Assembly (NCBI GenBank): GCA_903829855.1
Contig: CAIKRN010000203.1
Location: 1 to 11,920 of the forward strand
From: an uncultured Opitutia bacterium
GTDB taxonomy: Bacteria > Verrucomicrobiota > Verrucomicrobiia > Opitutales > UBA953
DNA length: 11,920 nucleotides
Direction of reading: 5' to 3'
Shown here in pieces: positions 1-7,253 of this stretch (its first letter is position 1; every line of letters begins with the position of its first letter). Position numbers and translations under genes: made by a program. Under the pieces are notes generated by a model. The model saw only the letters and a list, made by a program, of their open reading frames with translations, had not been told where the DNA came from and did no database searches.

Positions 1-2883
1 CTTGTATTTCTTGTTGGCGAACTGGATTTCCGCGAGGCCAGCGAAAGCGTAATCGGCGTATTCCGACGAGCGCCCGTGTTCGAGGATGTAGCCGAAGTAT
101 TCCCCGGCTTTCTTGTGGTCACCCTTGGCGAGGAGGTTATCCCCGACCATGGCGAGGATTGTCGGGCTGAGCTCCTCGGCCTTGTAGTTCGCAGCAATCT
201 TGCCAAAGTAGAGCGTGGTTTTTTCAGGCTCACGGTTCAGGGCGGCGAGCTGTCCGAGCGCGAAGAAGCCGCGAGCCTGGGCGACGAGTGAGTCGCGGTG
301 CTCTTCGAGGCGCAGTAACTTGGTCATCTCGGCTTCAGCGTTCTCGGAGGTGTAGGCGCCGGGCACGGGCTTCGCGCCAGGCTTGACGCGCTTCACCTTG
401 CGGGAAAGTTTTTCCCCCAAGAAGGCGATCAATTTTTCGGTGCCTTCCTGGGTGCGATCATTAATGGATTCGGAGACGGCGTCCGAGAGAATCTTGAGTG
501 CGCGCTTCTTTTGGTCGGAGATGCTGGTCTGGCGGTCAGCTTCGACTTTATCGAGCTCGACCTTGAGTTCGGCGGAGAGCTTGGCGACCGCGGCCTTGCC
601 GGCCTTCACTTCATCCATGGTGACCTTATCGCGGCGTTCGAGCTCATCGACCTTCTTCCGGGCTTCGCCCAGCTTGATGCTGAAATCCTTCTGGATCTTC
701 TCGGCACGTTGGCCGAATTCCGGCATATCGCCCATGCGTTCGGTAGAGCGGATGACCTCGTACAGGTAGGTCATCGCCTTGGGGTCGTTATGATTCCAGT
801 CGAAGATTTCCTTGAACAGATCGCGCATCCGCTTGTGGTCACCCCGGCCGGGAAGCATTTTGCGAAGTTCTCCCAAGGCGAATTCAAGGGCCTGCGGATT
901 GGTGCGGGCGCTCTTGGCGGCCAGTTCATAGGCGTCGATGGCCTTACCTGTGAGGGCCGATTTTTCATTTTCCAGCTTAGCCTTAATTTCAACGAACTTA
1001 GCTTTGTCGGGGGATTTGGAATTGAGGCGTACGTCGAGGTCGGCGGCCTTGATTCGCTTATCGATTTCATCCGCGAGGCGGATGTTGGCGTCGCCGATGA
1101 GTGTGTAGACTTCCGGCATCTGGTTGATGACTTCGTCGGTGCGGTCCTTCTCGTAATCCTTGAGCCACTTCTCACAGAGTTTGAGGGTGGCCGGGATGTC
1201 GGGTGGGTCGGTGCCGAACTGCACCATGGCCTGACGATATTGGACGTCGGGCAGGAATTGACCTTTGGGGTATTCGGTTTGGTAGAGGTCGAAGGCGACC
1301 TTGGTTTCCTTATACTTACCTTGGAAGAACTGGCAGAGGGCGCCCATGTAAAGCACCTGCTGTCGGACGGGGGAGCGTTCGTACTTCTTGAGGAAGGCAT
1401 CAAAGGCCTTTTGGGCAGGCGCCCAGTCGACTTGCGAAAACAGGCAGGCTGCGATGCGGAAGTCGATTTCCTCGGCGGTCTCAGGGGTGAGGCTCTTTAC
1501 ATTATCGCGAACCCACGTGAAATGCTTGATGGCTTCGGGGTAGTCTTCCTGGGCCTGCGAAATATCCCCGAGCATCAGGCCAATCGCGGAGACTTCGTCG
1601 GCATTGGGGAACTTGCCGAGGAACTCTTTGCACTTAGCTTGGGCCTCGGTGTTGCGGCCAATCTGGCGCAGGGCCGTGATATAATAGTAATAGGCTCCGG
1701 CGAGGCGGGAGAAGTTGGGGCTATTCTCGAAGATGTCTTTGAACGCTACATAAGCTTCCCAGGGGCGCTTGAGTTCGAGGAGGCAAAGGCCGATGCGGTA
1801 AGAGACGAAAGCGTCGTAGTCCTTGTTCGCGGTGAACTCGGTCTCGTATTTCTTGAACTGTTCAACCTCGAGTCTGGCTTTCTCAATGTTGGCGGCCTGT
1901 TCGGGGTTAGGTTTGGCGTTGGCTTTGACGAGGGCAGCGTGTTCGGCTTGCTTGGCTTCGATGGCCTTCGTGAAGGAGCTCGTTAGGTTCAGGCGGCGCA
2001 GGGTGCCTTGATAGTTGGTGAGGGCTTCGCGGTAGAAGTTGGCGCGAACGGTTTCGTCGGCGGCTTGTTCGCCAGCGGCAAAACGGGCATCGCCGATTTC
2101 GAGGCGCTGCGTGTTGGAGCGCACGACTTCGGCGGGGGAGCCGCTACTCTTAGCATCGATCTCGCTCTTAAGTTGCGAAGCTTCCTTGGTGAGGCCGAGC
2201 TTGGTGTAGAGCTCGACGAGTTTGTTCGCGGCTTCGCGGCGTTCGGGCGTGTTGATGCCTTCCGCGGTGGCCTGTTTGAGAAGGCCGATGGCCTGGGAGA
2301 GCGCGGCTTTCCTGACGTCATCGGGGGCGTTTTTGGCCCGGTCCGAAACGATTTTAGCGGACAAGGTGAAGGCATTTACGCGATCCTCCGGGCGGGCCAA
2401 GGTGTTGGTGCGAATCTTTTCAAGTCGGGCCAGGGCGGCCTCGAACTTGGCTTGGCTGGAAAGGACTTCAATCAGCGTCAGTTCCGCGATGCCCCGGCGA
2501 TTGTCGGCGTCGAAGAAGTCATCGGTACCTTTCGGGAACTTGGTGAGGAACGCGGTCAGCTCGGTTTCGGCTTTGGGCCAATCGCGCATGAAGTAGTAAC
2601 AGCTCGCCTTGCGGAAGCTGACGACGGCCTTCAGTTTTAGTTCAACGTCGACGGCCTTCTTTTCGAGCTCTTCGTATTGTGCGAGGGCTTCTTTGTATTT
2701 CTTGGCATCGAGGCTTTTCTCGGCCTCCTTAAAGAGGACGGACAGAGGGTCTTCCTTCTGCTCGGCGGTCGGTAGCGGCTTGGTCTGCGCCTTGAGGTGA
2801 GCCACGACGGGCGTCACGGCGATCAGCACGGCGATGAGCGCGGCCTTGGCTAGTTTATAGGTGCGGGACTCTTGGATAAGCAT
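1..2883 (-). CDS. Large exported TPR/coiled-coil protein, C-terminus cut off by the window edge
   Basis: The frame is open for 961 codons from ATG at 2883 to base 1 with no stop, so the C-terminus is missing. The N-terminus reads as a signal peptide: basic residues K10 and K13, a hydrophobic core at about residues 14-28 (AALIAVLIAVTPVVA) and likely signal peptidase I cleavage near residues 28-33. No lipobox is visible. The rest is almost entirely helical with TPR-like units, for example residues about 46-76 (AEKSLDAKKYKEALAQYEEL), about 350-560 and about 870-961 (LLAKGDHKKAGEYFGYILEH). Residues about 725-800 are Lys/Glu-rich and probably coiled coil. A basic, Pro-containing linker follows near 825-835. 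The likely role is a periplasmic scaffold or adaptor, which is inference from architecture; no enzymatic motif is seen. It has its own structured leader and no Shine-Dalgarno sequence. The exact function is unknown. I am confident that the gene is real. Confidence 0.8.
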   Translation of the reverse strand, partial: MLIQESRTYKLAKAALIAVLIAVTPVVAHLKAQTKPLPTAEQKEDPLSVLFKEAEKSLDAKKYKEALAQYEELEKKAVDVELKLKAVVSFRKASCYYFMRDWPKAETELTAFLTKFPKGTDDFFDADNRRGIAELTLIEVLSSQAKFEAALARLEKIRTNTLARPEDRVNAFTLSAKIVSDRAKNAPDDVRKAALSQAIGLLKQATAEGINTPERREAANKLVELYTKLGLTKEASQLKSEIDAKSSGSPAEVVRSNTQRLEIGDARFAAGEQAADETVRANFYREALTNYQGTLRRLNLTSSFTKAIEAKQAEHAALVKANAKPNPEQAANIEKARLEVEQFKKYETEFTANKDYDAFVSYRIGLCLLELKRPWEAYVAFKDIFENSPNFSRLAGAYYYYITALRQIGRNTEAQAKCKEFLGKFPNADEVSAIGLMLGDISQAQEDYPEAIKHFTWVRDNVKSLTPETAEEIDFRIAACLFSQVDWAPAQKAFDAFLKKYERSPVRQQVLYMGALCQFFQGKYKETKVAFDLYQTEYPKGQFLPDVQYRQAMVQFGTDPPDIPATLKLCEKWLKDYEKDRTDEVINQMPEVYTLIGDANIRLADEIDKRIKAADLDVRLNSKSPDKAKFVEIKAKLENEKSALTGKAIDAYELAAKSARTNPQALEFALGELRKMLPGRGDHKRMRDLFKEIFDWNHNDPKAMTYLYEVIRSTERMGDMPEFGQRAEKIQKDFSIKLGEARKKVDELERRDKVTMDEVKAGKAAVAKLSAELKVELDKVEADRQTSISDQKKRALKILSDAVSESINDRTQEGTEKLIAFLGEKLSRKVKRVKPGAKPVPGAYTSENAEAEMTKLLRLEEHRDSLVAQARGFFALGQLAALNREPEKTTLYFGKIAANYKAEELSPTILAMVGDNLLAKGDHKKAGEYFGYILEHGRSSEYADYAFAGLAEIQFANKKYK

Positions 2884-2892
2884 CGGGAGAGG

Positions 2893-2907
2893 GGAGCCGA
2901 GGGCTCC
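2893..2907 (-). promoter_or_regulatory. Small hairpin just upstream of the large TPR gene start
   Basis: A perfect 6-bp inverted repeat (GGAGCC / GGCTCC) with a 3-nt spacer lies 10 bases before the ATG at 2883. In the transcript it would fold immediately ahead of the start codon, where the ribosome must bind. It could tune translation, but a chance GC-rich repeat is not excluded. Confidence 0.3.
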
Positions 2908-2958
2908 GCATCAGGGGGTTGGATAAAGTTGTCCCGATGCGTAGGGGATGCCAAGCAA

Positions 2959-2979
2959 TAAGCCCATTTTCTGGGCTTA
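2959..2979 (-). terminator. Hairpin after the ArsR-methyltransferase gene, a possible weak terminator
   Basis: A perfect 8-bp stem (TAAGCCCA / TGGGCTTA on the minus strand) closes a GAAAA loop. It lies 42 bases past the methyltransferase stop codon and 75 bases before the large TPR gene. The following bases, TTGCTTGG, give only a poor U-tract, so termination may be partial. It could instead act as an attenuator in the leader of the TPR gene, because its 5' arm can also pair with GGGCT encoded at 3000-3004. Confidence 0.5.
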
Positions 2980-3021
2980 ATCCAGGGGTCTTTAGCCCCA
3001 GCCCTTACCCCTGTGAATAAC

Positions 3022-3960
3022 TCACTTCCCCGCCTTGATTCCGCTGGCCAGCAAGGTCTCAAATCTCGGCTCTTTTTCCTCCTTGGCCACCACCCGGACC
3101 TCGGAATGGAAGAACCCGGCTTCCTCGAGCCAGTCATGCAGATCGTTTTCTTTAAAGCCGAGCCAGCGATCGGCATAAAGTTCATGGGCCTTCTCGAACT
3201 TATGCGCGCGGAGGTCGAGGATGAGCACCCGGCCGCCGGGTTTCAGGATGCGGAAGGCTTCGGAAATCGCCTTGCGTGGGTTTTCTGCGTGGTGGAGTGC
3301 CTGGCTCAGGAGCGCTAAGTCGATGCTGCCGGAAGGCAGGGGGACTTTTTCGATATCGCCAAGGACGTAGGTCAAGTTGCTCAGCTGCTCTTTTTTGGCC
3401 AAGGCTCGTCCGAGCTGAACCATACGAGGCGAGTTATCGATACAGTGCACCGTCTCCGCTTGGCGGGCGAGCAAGCGCGAAAGGGTGCCATCGCCCGCAC
3501 CAAGATCGGCGATACGCACCTTGGGCGTGAGGAGGAAGAGCATCTGGCCGATGGCCTCCCAGGATCGGCCCGGGCAGTAGTTTCGACCTAGGCGGTCGGC
3601 GACGAGGTTAAAGTGCTGCTCTGCTTTTTGGCGGCGCTTTTCGATGATGCGTTGCAGGGCGCGCTGATCGGCGGAGGACTGTGCTTCCGCTTCGCTGGCG
3701 GCGAGCGCCGCTTTCACGACGCCTGAGGTGACGGAGGTCAGTCCGCGGGCCAGGGAGTAGTAAGACTTCTTCCCGTCACGACGGTCCTTCACGAGGCCTG
3801 CCTTGCGAAGCAGGGCGAGGTGGGTGGAGATGCGGGATTGTTGCAGCCCGAGAATCTCCTGCAGTTCGCCGACGGAGAGTTCGCCGCGATGCAGGAGGAA
3901 AAGCATCCGGGCCCGGGTGGGGTCAGCCAGTAGGCGCAGGGAATCCCATGGGTCGGACAT
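3022..3960 (-). CDS. ArsR-type HTH fused to a SAM-dependent methyltransferase
   Basis: The 312-residue protein has two domains. Residues about 8-70 form an ArsR/SmtB-type winged helix (LADPTRARMLFLL, then QQSRISTHLALLRKAGLV and a wing near RRDGKKSYY). After a helical linker (about 95-130) comes a class I methyltransferase fold. Motif I is ADLGAGDGTL (151-160), the acidic ribose contact is D175 in CIDNS, motif II is IDLALLSQALHH (213-224), and motif III is LKPGGRVLILDL (239-250). The ELCVCDL-type cysteine metal site of ArsR is absent, so metal sensing is unlikely. The HTH may respond to SAM or to a methylation substrate, which is inference. ATG at 3960 is preferred over a GTG at 3966 because MSDPWDSLRLLADPTRA matches the usual start of such proteins. 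There is no Shine-Dalgarno sequence. Hairpins on both sides suggest a monocistronic unit. The substrate is unknown. Confidence 0.9.
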   Translation of the reverse strand: MSDPWDSLRLLADPTRARMLFLLHRGELSVGELQEILGLQQSRISTHLALLRKAGLVKDRRDGKKSYYSLARGLTSVTSGVVKAALAASEAEAQSSADQRALQRIIEKRRQKAEQHFNLVADRLGRNYCPGRSWEAIGQMLFLLTPKVRIADLGAGDGTLSRLLARQAETVHCIDNSPRMVQLGRALAKKEQLSNLTYVLGDIEKVPLPSGSIDLALLSQALHHAENPRKAISEAFRILKPGGRVLILDLRAHKFEKAHELYADRWLGFKENDLHDWLEEAGFFHSEVRVVAKEEKEPRFETLLASGIKAGK

Positions 3961-3989
3961 TAGCACAAACTGGAGGGCATCCGTTCCCG

Positions 3990-3995
3990 TGTCAA
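3990..3995 (-). promoter_or_regulatory. Perfect -35-like TTGACA upstream of the ArsR-methyltransferase gene
   Basis: TTGACA on the minus strand lies 29 bases before the ATG at 3960 and immediately after the greA terminator. The hexamer at 17-bp spacing (CAGTTT, 3967-3972) is a poor -10 element, matching the consensus at only two positions. If the site is used, transcription would begin at or within a few bases of the start codon, giving a leaderless or nearly leaderless message. This is a weak promoter prediction from one matching box only. Confidence 0.3.
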
Positions 3996-4000
3996 AAGAG

Positions 4001-4022
4001 GAAGCCCCGAAATCGGGGCTTC
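4001..4022 (-). terminator. Rho-independent terminator of greA
   Basis: A perfect inverted repeat, GAAGCCCCGA / TCGGGGCTTC, has only 2 nt between its arms; in practice this makes an 8-bp GC-rich stem with a loop of about 6 nt. It lies 23 bases after the greA stop codon. The minus-strand sequence then reads CCTCTTTTGAC, a short U-tract. This is the clearest terminator in the window and separates greA from the next gene. Confidence 0.8.
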
Positions 4023-4045
4023 AACGAAGGGTGCTGGTGGGCGGC

Positions 4046-6016
4046 TTACTTGCGCTTATCGATCCAGCGGGTAATCTTCACGACGGTCCAATTCTCGGCC
4101 TTGCCGTTGATGTTGGTCGTGAAGGTCTCGCCCTGCTTCTGGTTAAGGAACTGCTTAGCCAGCGGGGAAATGTAGGAGAGGATGTTCTCTTCCGGCTTAC
4201 CATCCCAGGCTCCGAGGATGTCGTAGGACACTTCGGCTTGGTCGGAGCCGCGGCGCAGCACGATACTCGAACCCACGCTGATGGCGTCGGTGGTGGCTTG
4301 GGAGAAGTCGACGACCGTGGCCTTCTTCAGGATGGTGTCGAGTTCAGCGCGGCGAGCGGAAAGGGTATCGTGTTCCTGACGGGCCATCTTGTATTCGGAG
4401 TTTTCACGCAAGTCGCCGTGCTCTTTAGCGACTTGAATGGCTTCCTTGATAGCAGGGAGGCGGGTCTGAACGATCTCGATGAGTTCGCGTTCTTTCTCTT
4501 CCTTGCTGCCCTTAGAGACAAAGAGGACTTTCTCTTCGGCTTCGGAGCCGGAGTGCTTGGACTTCGCGAGGCGCTGCACGTGCGGCTCGATCTTAGCGAG
4601 GCGGGAGAGGAGGGCCTTCTTGGTCAGTTCATCGAAGCCCTGGCTGCTCAGCATCGTGCGGGTGAGGTCGAAGATGGTCTCGCTGTCGACTTTCTTGCCG
4701 CCGATGGGGGCGAGGATGCTCGCGATGAGTTCCTTGTCCTTGATGAGTTCGTTGGCGAGCGGGATGCGGGCGGTCGAATTGGATTCGAGGGACTCCGTGT
4801 CAATCGAGGAGAGAATTGCGCCGAGCAGGGAGGGGGCGATGAGGCGGGAGACGATATCCGCGTACTTCTTGGAGTCGCGGTTCTTGATAACCCAGATGAT
4901 GACCGGAGCGCGGAGTTCGCGGGTTTCCAGCCACTGAGCAAAGCGATTGGCGACGATGGGGGCTAGTTCCTGGTCGCAGAGGTAGGCAATCGACTCCGAG
5001 ACGAGCTTGGCGGAGCCGCTCTTGGTGCCGCCGATGTCGCGATTGCGGAGCAGGTCGAAAGCGCGTTCTGCCCAGTTATCACCGTGGTGCGCACGCACGA
5101 GGTCGAGCAGGCTGCGAATCTTCTCGGTGGTGTGCGGGATGTTCAGTGCTACGAAGGCGAGGTCGCTTTCGGAGCAGAGGGCAATGATTTCGGATGCGGT
5201 GGGGCTGACGGTCTCGACGGTTTCAACCGCTGAGCGGAAGAACTTATCGCGATTCCAGATGCCGCAGAGAATGGACGGAAGGTTATCGCGACGACGGGCG
5301 GTCTCGAGCTTCTTGATTTCCTTGGCGAGGTCGGCGGACACCTTGGCGAGGTTGGCCTCGTTGGCGGCAGAGCGGGTCTCGGCGGAAGCGCTATCCGCCA
5401 GCTCCTCAAGGAGGGCCAGCTTACGCTCGAAATTGGGGGCGGCTTCGTACTGAGCGAACAGGTCTTCGCCGAGGTCCTTAGGGGCCTCGAGCAGTGCGTA
5501 GATTCCGCCTTTGCGTTCCGGGACGAGGATGGCGCGGTCTTTCCGCAGGGCGGCACGACCCTTGGTCCACCAGGATTTGAAGGTGGTCGCACGGTCCTTG
5601 CCGGCAGGCAGGGAGGCGAAGTGGATGCGCTCGAGATTAGCTTCGAGGGCGTAGGAAGAGCATTCGCCGGTGGGATACTCAGCGAGCAGGGCTTTCACGA
5701 CGCCGGCCGGATCATTGGCCACCATCGTGGCAACTTCTTGCTTCGAGGTGTCCGCGTAGGCCTTGGCCACAACGCCCGTGGGATTGATAACTTCGATTTT
5801 GCCGAGGAAGAAGGCGGCGTCCATGGCGTGGGCCTTCTTGTTCTGTTCAGGGAAATCCACGGTGAAGCGCTTGTTGGCTTCGTCGTAGGTACGGATGATG
5901 CCGATACCCCAAGCCTGGTGGAGGCAGAAGGCGGGCTGACCCGTCGCCACCCGGTCGATGGCGGCCTGCAGGGAGTTGATTTTACCACCTTGTGGGTTGG
6001 GGGCCTTGTTGCTCAT
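4046..6016 (-). CDS. greA: Transcription elongation factor GreA, long N-terminally extended form
   Basis: GreA binds stalled RNA polymerase through the secondary channel and stimulates cleavage of backtracked RNA. The GreA part is the last 160 or so residues of a 656-residue protein. A coiled-coil hairpin carries the acidic tip GDLRENSEY at residues 534-542, with the conserved Asp and Glu present. An FKBP-like domain follows (SVGSSIVLRRGS to the end). About 490 extra residues precede it. Residues about 31-78 (HQAWGIGIIRTYDEANKRF, then FTVDF) look like a small Tudor/CarD-like beta domain, and the rest is mostly helical. Chlamydial GreA is similarly long, so this is a known PVC-type form. I chose ATG at 6016 because the only upstream option is TTG at 6043; neither has a Shine-Dalgarno sequence. 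The gene is divergent from rlmN and followed by a terminator, so it is probably transcribed alone. Confidence 0.93.
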   Translation of the reverse strand: MSNKAPNPQGGKINSLQAAIDRVATGQPAFCLHQAWGIGIIRTYDEANKRFTVDFPEQNKKAHAMDAAFFLGKIEVINPTGVVAKAYADTSKQEVATMVANDPAGVVKALLAEYPTGECSSYALEANLERIHFASLPAGKDRATTFKSWWTKGRAALRKDRAILVPERKGGIYALLEAPKDLGEDLFAQYEAAPNFERKLALLEELADSASAETRSAANEANLAKVSADLAKEIKKLETARRRDNLPSILCGIWNRDKFFRSAVETVETVSPTASEIIALCSESDLAFVALNIPHTTEKIRSLLDLVRAHHGDNWAERAFDLLRNRDIGGTKSGSAKLVSESIAYLCDQELAPIVANRFAQWLETRELRAPVIIWVIKNRDSKKYADIVSRLIAPSLLGAILSSIDTESLESNSTARIPLANELIKDKELIASILAPIGGKKVDSETIFDLTRTMLSSQGFDELTKKALLSRLAKIEPHVQRLAKSKHSGSEAEEKVLFVSKGSKEEKERELIEIVQTRLPAIKEAIQVAKEHGDLRENSEYKMARQEHDTLSARRAELDTILKKATVVDFSQATTDAISVGSSIVLRRGSDQAEVSYDILGAWDGKPEENILSYISPLAKQFLNQKQGETFTTNINGKAENWTVVKITRWIDKRK

Positions 6017-6116
6017 TGCAAAAAGGGGTTTTGGGCATAACAATTCTCACTTGCAAGCAGGAAGGCTGGGGGCTTTGGGGTCTACGCCCTGTGCCGTCGT
6101 CCGACCTGCGTTATCT
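6017..6116. promoter_or_regulatory. Divergent intergenic region between greA and rlmN
   Basis: This 100-bp gap must hold the start signals of both greA (leftward) and rlmN (rightward), because both genes face away from it. It is AT-richer near the greA end and contains the 8-bp palindrome CTTGCAAG. I could not assign convincing -35/-10 pairs or a Shine-Dalgarno sequence for either gene. Confidence 0.6.
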
Positions 6117-7253
6117 ATGGCATTTAAGCCCGAAAAACCATCAATCCACGGAGAAACTCCCGAGAGCCTCGGCGAGCGACTCGTCGCCGGCGGTCACCCG
6201 CGCTACCGGGCAGGGCAGATTTTTGAATGGCTGTACCCTAAGCGAGTCGAGCGATCGGACCTCATGACCAACCTTCCCGCCCCTCTTAGGGCCTGGATTG
6301 ATGAAAATTACGACTTTGAGGCGACTAGCCTAGTCCAGCGCAAGGCCTCCTCGGACGTGACCCAGAAGATTCTCCAGCGCCTGCGGGATGGGTCCCTCAT
6401 CGAGACGGTCATCATTCGGGCCCCCATGGAGGGGGTCGGCCAGGAGAAGTCACGGCGGACGATCTGCATCTCGACCCAGGTGGGCTGTGCCTATGGCTGT
6501 AAGTTCTGTGCCTCCGGGCTCGAGGGCTGGAAGCGCGATCTCTCCATTGGGGAGATCGTCTCCCAGTTGGTACAGGTGTGCCGGATTGAGGATAAGTCCG
6601 ACCCAGCTCGTGCCGCCGAAGGCCTCGCCTCTTTTGATAACATCGTGGTGATGGGCATGGGCGAGCCGCTCGCGAACTACGAAAACTTACTCGCGGCGTT
6701 GCGCATCGTGAACGCCCCGTGGGGTTTTGGTTTCGGCGCCCGTCGGGTCACGATTTCCACTTCCGGCGTGGTGCCAAAGATTCATAAGCTCGCCGAGGAG
6801 CCGCTTGGCTTCCGGTTGGCGATCAGTCTCCACGGTGCGACGAATGAGGTGCGTAATCAAATCATGCCAGTGAACAAAAAGTACCCACTGGAGGAATTGA
6901 TTCCCGCGGCGAAGGCTTTCGCCCGTAAGCACGGCCGGATGCTCACGCTCGAATTCATCCTGATCGAAGATATCAATGATTCGCTCGATCAAGCTAGGCG
7001 ACTCGCGGTTATCGCGCGCGAGCTCCATGCCCACGTCAATCTGATCCCGTATAATAAGGTTGAAGGTCTACCATGGGTGCGTCCCTCGCTCACCCGTCAG
7101 GAGCGCTTCGTGCACGAGTTACGCGGGTTGGGGGTGACCGCGACTTTGCGTCGCGAGAAGGGCCACGACATTGATGCCGCCTGCGGTCAGCTGCGATTGC
7201 AGACGGAGAAGGCCGAGGCTCAAGGAGCTTTGCCGCCTCCAGCCGCCACTTAG
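6117..7253 (+). CDS. rlmN: Dual-specificity 23S rRNA/tRNA adenine-C2 methyltransferase RlmN
   Basis: RlmN is a radical-SAM enzyme that methylates C2 of A2503 in 23S rRNA and A37 in some tRNAs. The 378-residue length is normal. The 4Fe-4S motif CxxxCxxC is GCAYGCKFC, with cysteines at 124, 128 and 131. The two further conserved cysteines are present: C117 in RRTICIST and C356 in DAACGQL, which carries the methyl group during catalysis. Other family signatures are VVMGMGEPLANYENLL, RRVTISTSGVVPKI, RLAISLHGA and VNLIPYNKV. ATG at 6117 fits the family N-terminus. The open frame extends back to 5958, but that would overlap greA and add unrelated residues. This is the only plus-strand gene in the window. 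Its TAG stop overlaps the rpe stop on the other strand, so no separate terminator fits between them. Confidence 0.97.
   Translation: MAFKPEKPSIHGETPESLGERLVAGGHPRYRAGQIFEWLYPKRVERSDLMTNLPAPLRAWIDENYDFEATSLVQRKASSDVTQKILQRLRDGSLIETVIIRAPMEGVGQEKSRRTICISTQVGCAYGCKFCASGLEGWKRDLSIGEIVSQLVQVCRIEDKSDPARAAEGLASFDNIVVMGMGEPLANYENLLAALRIVNAPWGFGFGARRVTISTSGVVPKIHKLAEEPLGFRLAISLHGATNEVRNQIMPVNKKYPLEELIPAAKAFARKHGRMLTLEFILIEDINDSLDQARRLAVIARELHAHVNLIPYNKVEGLPWVRPSLTRQERFVHELRGLGVTATLRREKGHDIDAACGQLRLQTEKAEAQGALPPPAAT

Noticed and set aside
511..1986. Open frame of 491 codons on the plus strand opposite the large TPR gene
   Set aside because: It is antisense to a continuous 961-codon TPR frame with a signal peptide and recognisable repeats. 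Its product is a low-complexity string rich in Gly, Val, Leu and Phe, as expected from complementing Lys/Glu/Ala-rich codons.
3961..4000. SAM riboswitch upstream of the ArsR-methyltransferase gene
   Set aside because: Only 40 bases separate the start codon from the greA terminator, too few for any known SAM riboswitch, and the hairpin there is explained as a terminator.
3803..4966. Open frame of 387 codons on the plus strand spanning the greA and ArsR-methyltransferase genes
   Set aside because: It crosses a terminator and two well-supported genes in antisense, and shows no family motif.
5958..6116. Upstream extension of rlmN to an ATG at 5958
   Set aside because: It would overlap the 5' end of greA and add residues not seen at the RlmN N-terminus. 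ATG at 6117 gives a normal length.
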